From Rhizomucor pusillus (lineage: Eukaryota > Mucoromycota > Mucoromycetes > Mucorales > Lichtheimiaceae), in the NCBI GenBank assembly GCA_900175165.2, contig FWWN02000239.1, positions 186,001 through 250,000 of the forward strand: DNA of 64,000 nt, in the 5' to 3' direction. Position 1 is the stretch's first letter. The number at the start of each line of letters is the position of its first letter. A program made the position numbers and the translations under genes. The notes beneath the pieces were generated by a model that did no database searches, was not told the origin of the DNA, and saw nothing but the letters and a program-made list of their open reading frames with translations. This document shows positions 58,425 through 64,000 of the stretch, piece by piece.

Positions 58425-58635
58425 TATAGAACAGACAAGGGAAAAAGAAAAAAAAAAGTCAAGACATGCATCTTCAGCCCGCAGGGCCGTGATGTGAGTG
58501 GACGGTTTCACAAGCGTGCGTGCTACAACATCAGGGCATCAAACAGATCAGGGCCCTTTCATCAAAACAAGTGCGTTTACTGTACAAGGAGAGAGAGAGA
58601 GAGAAAGAATATGGTATGATAAAACTCTAGTAGGC

Positions 58636-60303
58636 TCAGACAGTTGTCGGCGGCGGCTCTTCATTTGGAGGTGCCGATGTTGGCTCCAAAGGAGGACTCC
58701 TATAACGATGATTAGTTTATTAAGTTCAATTCGCATCATTCAATCTTTCTTACCTTGGTCGTTTGCCCTTGGCCTTATTCATTGCCAAAAGTGACGCCGG
58801 TGGATGTTCGCTAGGCGTCAATAATTCAAAGCTACAGAGAAGATCTTCGTTAATGCTCATAATTGCTCCAAAGTTATCGAATTCTCCGCAATAGTTGGGC
58901 GCTGAGAATACTGTGACAAGAGTCCTTTCGTTGAAAAATTCATATCCATCTTCCACGACCTAAAAGTAAAGTTAAAAAAGTTGCTACCGCATGGTAAAAT
59001 GTTCACAGCAACGGTTACCATGTGTGCCCGGCAAACCAAATCCAAATCAAACTTTGCCAGGAAATTATTCACAACACGTTTTCCGAAACAATAAGAAACG
59101 CCGCGTTCGCTGTCTTCCCAGTCGTTTGCTGTCTCGGACGGATCTGCCCACAAGAGATCGCTCAGTAAACCATACTCTGGTACATCCGTAGGTCGAACAA
59201 TATTTCGAACATCATCCAGTGAATTTAACGAGGGAGAAAGTCCACCGTGCACGCAGAATATTTTGCCAGCAACCAGTGCGGCAATGGGAAGCGCATTGAA
59301 TGCATCGATAAACGTCCGCCATATCTTTGTATTTGTCCGCCGTTTGCATTCGTCGTAAAAGCCATATACTACGAGAAATATACGTTTGAGCACCATTCTT
59401 GGCAAGAGCTAAAATGCTATGCTAACCTCTTGTCACGTTCGCTGATTCGTGGTTTCCGCGTAAAAGGAAGAAATTCTCTGGGTACTTGATCTTGTAGCAA
59501 AATAGTAACAAGATAGTCTCCAAGCTTTGCTTGCCACGATCCACGTAATCGCCCAAGAACAGATAATTGGACTCAGGTGGAAAACCTCCCTGTCACATGT
59601 GAACAGGTTAGCAGAGAGGATGCCGATCTTGCCTCGTTCAGACTTACCATTTCAAATAAACGGAGGAGATCGTGATATTGCCCGTGGATATCACCCAATA
59701 TCTTTACGGGAGGGCTCAACTCAATCATTGACTGTATGCAGCAACAAGACGTGTAAGCATCGTGTGGCTGTGAGATAATAAAAGACAATAAAAAACTTGC
59801 CGGTTGGGACATGAAAAGCTCTTGGGCTGCCCTGCATATCGCAGCGATTTCGGAATTACGGAAACACACAGACTTGTGTATTTTACCGCTCATACCCACT
59901 TCTAGCAACCGGTTGATACATTCGTCAATGTCGAGATTGCTGCCGATCGACCTCATGGACGTGGCCGTGAGTTGATTGACGGAAGACACTGTTAACTGAT
60001 TCGGATCTTGCTGCTGTTGTGAATCCTCGGGTGTTTCCAAGGAGGTTGGTGACGCGATGCGATTCGCTGAGCCATTCGCCTGTACACTGCTGTTCGGCGA
60101 TGCCTGGCTTGCATTAGCATTGAGGAGGATCGAGTTGAGGGAATTGGCCTATGGAAGGTAACAGTGAATCAGCTGCAGTGTAACGTGCTTTTGATATTCG
60201 ACGTGCATACGGTGGCATTGTTGCTGTTGTATTCTTCATCGGGAACCTCTGTCCTTATGATACTTGGACGGTCTTTACGTTTCTTCGAGGCTATATTGCC
60301 CAT
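58636..60303 (-). CDS. Serine/threonine phosphatase, PPZ type
   Basis: Multi-exon gene. The first exon starts at 60303 with [10 protein letters not shown], a classic N-myristoylation signal, followed by a Ser/Asn/Gln-rich extension typical of Ppz proteins and absent from PP1. The catalytic domain has the metal- and substrate-binding motifs [36 protein letters not shown] and [11 protein letters not shown]. The C-terminus is Pro-rich and ends EEPPPTTV. Ppz1/Ppz2 and filamentous PpzA regulate potassium transport, salt tolerance and cell integrity, and are inhibited by Hal3. The N-terminal extension is short for the group (about 75 residues before the PP1-like core). One intron in the catalytic core (between SQP and SMIEL) is GC-AG, 69 nt, and carries no stop. 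Confidence 0.93.
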
Positions 60304-61098
60304 GGAGTAGTACAAAGAAAGTCAAGAAGGAAAAAATCAGTTTCCGGGGTCTTTCTGCATTGGCCGGAGTTTTGTGAGGGCCCTTCTCCTCGATCGACAC
60401 TGGACGCACGGACCCCCCACACACACACTCACGCGTGCACGCACACCACGGTAGACAGTAAATAGCAGAAGTACACCGCTTAGCGCAACGTTGAATGGTA
60501 CATCAGCGTCGTACGCTTGAAAGCAACCTTAGCTCCGCCAATACATCTCACATCACTCCGTGAATCTTCTTATCTGATCTCTTGAAAGTTATCCGTATAC
60601 AACAGACAATTATGGCTCTATCCAAGTATCCCTCTGATTCTAGTCAGCGAATTGGTCTAGCAAGTTTGGCACCAGAAGATGCCAGCTGTCAAATGTTTTG
60701 GGGTTATATGTCAGTTGGGCTCATAGTGACTAACTGACAATCAAATTATCAACCAAGTCTGTCTCTTTTTGCTTCATTAGTGCTACGTGTAGAAGCACTA
60801 CTTATAAATTGCTGGGGCAGTGTGCGACGTGGAAAAAATCACCAGCAAGTTATCCTCAAATTTGGATGGATGGCACTATCTGGAAGGATGTTATTACCCT
60901 ATTAGTACATTGCTCCTATTTGTCTAACACGTTTGCCATCACATGTTTTTACGTAGATACTAAATAATAATCAATGTTTGGTTGTCGTCGTCGCTGACTA
61001 GACCTGGTCTTTCGGAGAATCAGCTGAGCAGCATCAGCAGGAGCGGCACTTGCTGCTGACAGTTGGCAGTGCTTGCTTGACTCTTTCCCCTCTCCGTC
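60304..61098. other. Divergent intergenic region between PPZ and the UBX gene
   Basis: About 800 bp. It contains a CA-rich run (60418-60448, ACACACACACTCACGCG) and AT-rich stretches. No ORF supported. Confidence 0.45.
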
Positions 61099-62992
61099 AT
61101 GGATTCACTGGACGAACTCACACAGGACCAAAAGGATATACTGAGCCAGTACCAGGTACGATTGTAGTTATGCTAACAAAATCCAAGCAACTAAGCTCCC
61201 TCCTCCGTGATTAGGCTGTGACACAGACAGACGATTTGGATGCGTCCATTGCAAGACTTTCCGACCATAATTGGAACCTAGAGGTATCTTTTGCATCGCG
61301 AGACAGCACAATGTATATACTTACACTGATTTGTGTGCACTCAGAGGGCTATACAGAGCTTATATGACGGTACAAGTACTACGCGCGAGAAATTAGAGCA
61401 AGAAGTTGCTGCGAGCACGCGCTCAGCGGCGGCCGCGACTTCTAGCAGCCCACCCGTCCCCCCACGCCCAGCAGCAAGACGCCAGTTTGGTATTCTCTCG
61501 CTGCTAACGTGGCCGCTAGGCTTTGCTTGGAATATCAGCTGGGCTATCCTGGCGTTTGCATGTAAGAAGAGAAAGAAATCTAAAAAGGGTTATAAAGTGT
61601 AGTCGTTAACTCCAGCCATGCCTACCAGCTCGTTTGTTCACCCGACCTTCCATCACCTCCTCCACCTCCTCTTCCAGCCGTCAGTCTACCAGTACGCAGC
61701 GACGGGATGGCCGGACAGTCGCGGCTCAGTTTTTACGAGATTTCGAAGCAAAGTACGGTGAAACACACGTCGAGTTCTTCCAAGGTGGATATTCACAAGC
61801 ATTGGAGATTGCACGGCGGGAATTGCGTTTGTTACTTGTTATCCTTCAAAGCGATGAGCATGATGATACACCTAAATTCTGCAGGTATGAAGTTGGCTGC
61901 TGCTCTGTAATGCCATCAATTGGGAGATATACTGACAAAATTGCAGTGAAACATTGACGTCAGATGAGTTGATTGCATGGTTCCGCCAAAACAATGTGCT
62001 TGTATGGGGCGGCAACGTTGCAGAGCCAGAGGGATTCCAAGGTAATATAAGTCGTACGTGTATTTACAAATGTGAACGCAAACTAAAAGAAAAAATCACA
62101 GTTAGCAATACGTTGCAAGCGGCCACGTATCCGTTCATGGCTATCATTGCTCTGCAATCGTCTTCTCGGTCATACGGAACATCGAAAATGTCTGTCGTTG
62201 ATCGCATCGAAGGCCCGGCAACCCCCGCTGAAGTTATCCAGCACTTTGAAAATGTTAATCAGAGATACGGAAGAGCCTTGAACCGAATGAGACACGAGAG
62301 AGAGCAGCGAGAGATGGAGAGACGATTAAGGCAGGAGCAAGATCAAGCGTACCGAGAGAGTTTAAGAGCGGATCAAGAAAAGGTAAACGTACCATAGACG
62401 ACTAGTGTTACTTTATACTGACAAATGACTGTTGCAGGAACGTAAAGCGAGAGAAGAACGAGAAATGGCAGCCCGAGTTGAAGAAGAAGCGAGACGAATG
62501 GAACGCGAGCTTGAGTTGTTGGAAGAAAAGCGTAAACAGTATATCCGATACCTGTGCAAAACGCTTCCTGCAGAGCCGGATGCAAGTTACGAGGGCCAAA
62601 TTGCGAAACTAAGCTTCAGACTAGCGGACGGCGAGCGCGTCATTCGAAAGTTCAGACAAGACGAGTCACTCGAGGTATTAACGTTGAACTTGAGTTTTCT
62701 CTCTTCGGAACGAGAGTATTAAACTTTTTGAATCAACTATGTTTAGACCGTGTATCAATTTGTCGAGTCATATCCATTGCTGAAAGCTCAAGAGGACGTG
62801 CAGGATGCCGAGGCACCCGAAGGGTACCAACACAAGTATAAATTTACCATTATTTCCCCTTATCCCCGCACCGTATATCACGCCGATGAGAACAAGGCGA
62901 TCGTGGACCAGAAAGGCTTGTGGCCGAGTGCAACGCTTATAGTAGAAGCTGAGGATGACGATGACGATAACGATGAGGAGGAGGAACAATAA
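61099..62992 (+). CDS. UBX-domain protein, UBXD8/FAF2 family (ER-associated degradation)
   Basis: About eight exons, just under 500 residues. The N-terminus holds a UBA-like domain (LTQDQKDILSQYQ, then ASIARLSDHNWNLE and RAIQSLYDG), the hallmark of the family. A hydrophobic hairpin follows (FGILSLLTWPLGFAWNISWA), which inserts in the ER or lipid-droplet membrane. Then a UAS thioredoxin-like domain (FLRDFEAKYG, NVLVWGGNV, TYPFMAIIAL), a long charged helix, and a C-terminal UBX domain (KLSFRLADGERVIRKF, VESYPL, SPYPRTVY) ending in acidic residues. UBXD8 proteins recruit Cdc48/p97 to ubiquitinated ER or lipid-droplet substrates. All introns are GT-AG. The intergenic space to the PPZ start is about 800 bp. 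Confidence 0.94.
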
Positions 62993-63183
62993 ATATACTT
63001 TACGAGAGAGCGTTTCACAAGCCAAACGCAAGATATTTCAACGTTTTTAATTGTCGTTTTTAAAAACATGTATATAATTTAAACAAGGGTAAAAAGCTTT
63101 TGAAGAGAGAAAGTGTGTTATAGAGTCACGCGCGCGAAAAAAACAAAACAAGAGAACATGAACGAGAGAATAAGACAAACAAT

Positions 63184-63658
63184 CTAATGAAGAGCCTGGA
63201 GAGCCTGTGCAACGGCTTCGGGAGCACTCTCAATGACGGCGATTTCGCTGGCAAAGGGGGACATGTTCTTCAAGACATCGCGGAGTTCAGGAGGAAGGGT
63301 GACCTTCTTCTTGGAGAGGTAGGCAAGGAAGGGATAGTCAGCTTCGACGAGAGCGCCTTCAACGTCGATAGTGGTAGTCTCGACGATGGTTTTGGTGGTG
63401 AAGGTGGTAGTGGTGGTGACTTCGGCGTCGATGACTTCCTCAAAGACGACACCGTTGGCATCGGTCAGGATCTCGGTGGCGATAGGAGCGCGCTTGGCAA
63501 GCTGGGCACGCTTCATCATGCTAAGTGTATAGAATGGTTAGGTGCCGCGCTGGTCGCTTGAAAGTTTTATTGGTAGTAACAACTTACTCGACGTGGCCCA
63601 TAGGGGATGCAACGGCAACAGAAGCGAGAGCAGCGAGGAATGGGATAGTGAACTTCAT
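63184..63658 (-). CDS. Small secreted protein with a Lys-Arg processing site
   Basis: Two exons, about 63658-63588 and 63525-63184, give about 137 residues. The first begins MKFTIPFLAALASVAVAS, a clean signal peptide with cleavage near residue 18, and ends GTAAGT. The second starts with DMMKRAQLAKRAPIATE. KR in this position resembles a Kex2 site. The mature part has no Cys, a Thr/Val-rich strand-forming segment (TTTTTFTTKTIVETTTID), and a helical end. The intron phase (GA|C) and an AG acceptor ACACTTAG agree. No family recognised. A TATA box lies 82 bp upstream. Confidence 0.75.
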
Positions 63659-64000
63659 TGCTGATATATAGAGTTGGGTATTGCTTGATCGATGTTGGGA
63701 TAAGGGGATAATTCGGCAGGTGATCCTTGAGCCGACTGTCTTTTATAATCTCTCGCTTGGGTCGACTTTCAATAACATTCCTTAGGTGGCATACCATACT
63801 CTTTGGAACCGACGTGGAAGAATCCAGAGGTAATCCGCACGATTGCAAAGATAACTTCTTGCTGTAGCCATCGTACAAAGCTGTCAGTTTAAAACTTATT
63901 ATGTATACACGAGGAAATGGATTGATTGGGCCAAAAGGGTCTGTAAATAACAAAATCAACAAACTTTTATCGATAATAGTAATAGTAGTAATCAGCAGCA
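63659..64000. other. Right-edge upstream region of the small secreted protein gene
   Basis: 342 bp upstream of the gene, to the window edge. It contains the TATA box and ends with a TAG/TAA-rich simple stretch (about 63976-63992). No gene supported here. Confidence 0.45.
63740..63747 (-). promoter_or_regulatory. TATA box of the small secreted protein gene
   Basis: The minus strand reads TATAAAAG, 82 bp upstream of the ATG at 63658, a normal fungal spacing. Confidence 0.6.

Overview
The window is nuclear DNA from a filamentous or zygospore-forming fungus. Genes are dense on both strands. Most have several short introns (about 50-110 nt) with GTAAGT-type donors and CTRAY-like branch sites. The protein set is fungal: Rei1, Med5, Ppz-type phosphatase, Pmt2, a RasB-type Ras and a Num1-type PH protein. 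The early-diverging flavour (many introns, RasB-type Ras, DusA-type dihydrouridine synthase) suggests Mucoromycota, possibly Mucorales. That placement is inference. I see no rRNA, CRISPR, prophage or intact transposon, and no convincing tRNA.

Layout. 0-6 kb: the 3' end of an unknown gene, a degenerate stretch, a secreted Lys-rich protein, an old yellow enzyme and a small secreted Cys-rich protein. 6-13 kb: Pmt2 protein O-mannosyltransferase, divergent from a TrhO-like rhodanese protein, then an uncharacterised coiled-coil protein. 13.9-16.5 kb: ribosomal protein eL27, convergent with a nucleolar-type FKBP. 17.6-23.4 kb: USP7 deubiquitinase and a RasB-type GTPase. 24-30 kb: a coiled-coil/PH cortical-anchor-like protein, a DysF-domain peroxin and a DusA-type tRNA dihydrouridine synthase. 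30-33 kb: a gene-poor stretch with a helicase relic, then a C2H2 transcription factor. 33.5-38.6 kb: condensin subunit 1. 39-49.3 kb: an unknown Ser-rich protein, Rei1, TAF5 and a probable Mediator subunit 5. 50-63 kb: an MFS drug:H+ antiporter-like transporter, a CLIP-170-like protein, a BTB protein, a PPZ phosphatase, a UBXD8/FAF2-like protein and a small secreted protein at the right edge.

Most genes are unlinked housekeeping functions, not a cluster. Themes recur: transcription (TAF5, Med5, C2H2 factor), ribosome biogenesis and translation (eL27, Rei1, FKBP, two tRNA-modification enzymes), cortex and microtubules (CLIP-170, PH anchor), ER and peroxisome (Pmt2, UBXD8, peroxin). Several neighbours are convergent with only 48-135 bp between stop codons.

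The most unusual signals are in gene structure. The Ras gene needs a 2-nt microexon to restore a codon and the frame. Four introns (Pmt2, USP7, DUS, PPZ) are GC-AG with the donor GCAAGT, each forced by reading phase and protein conservation. USP7 appears to have an intron directly after its ATG. The C2H2 factor uses a 16-nt exon for its inter-finger linker. Exon coordinates were worked out by eye from splice consensus, phase and protein conservation; no transcript data were available.
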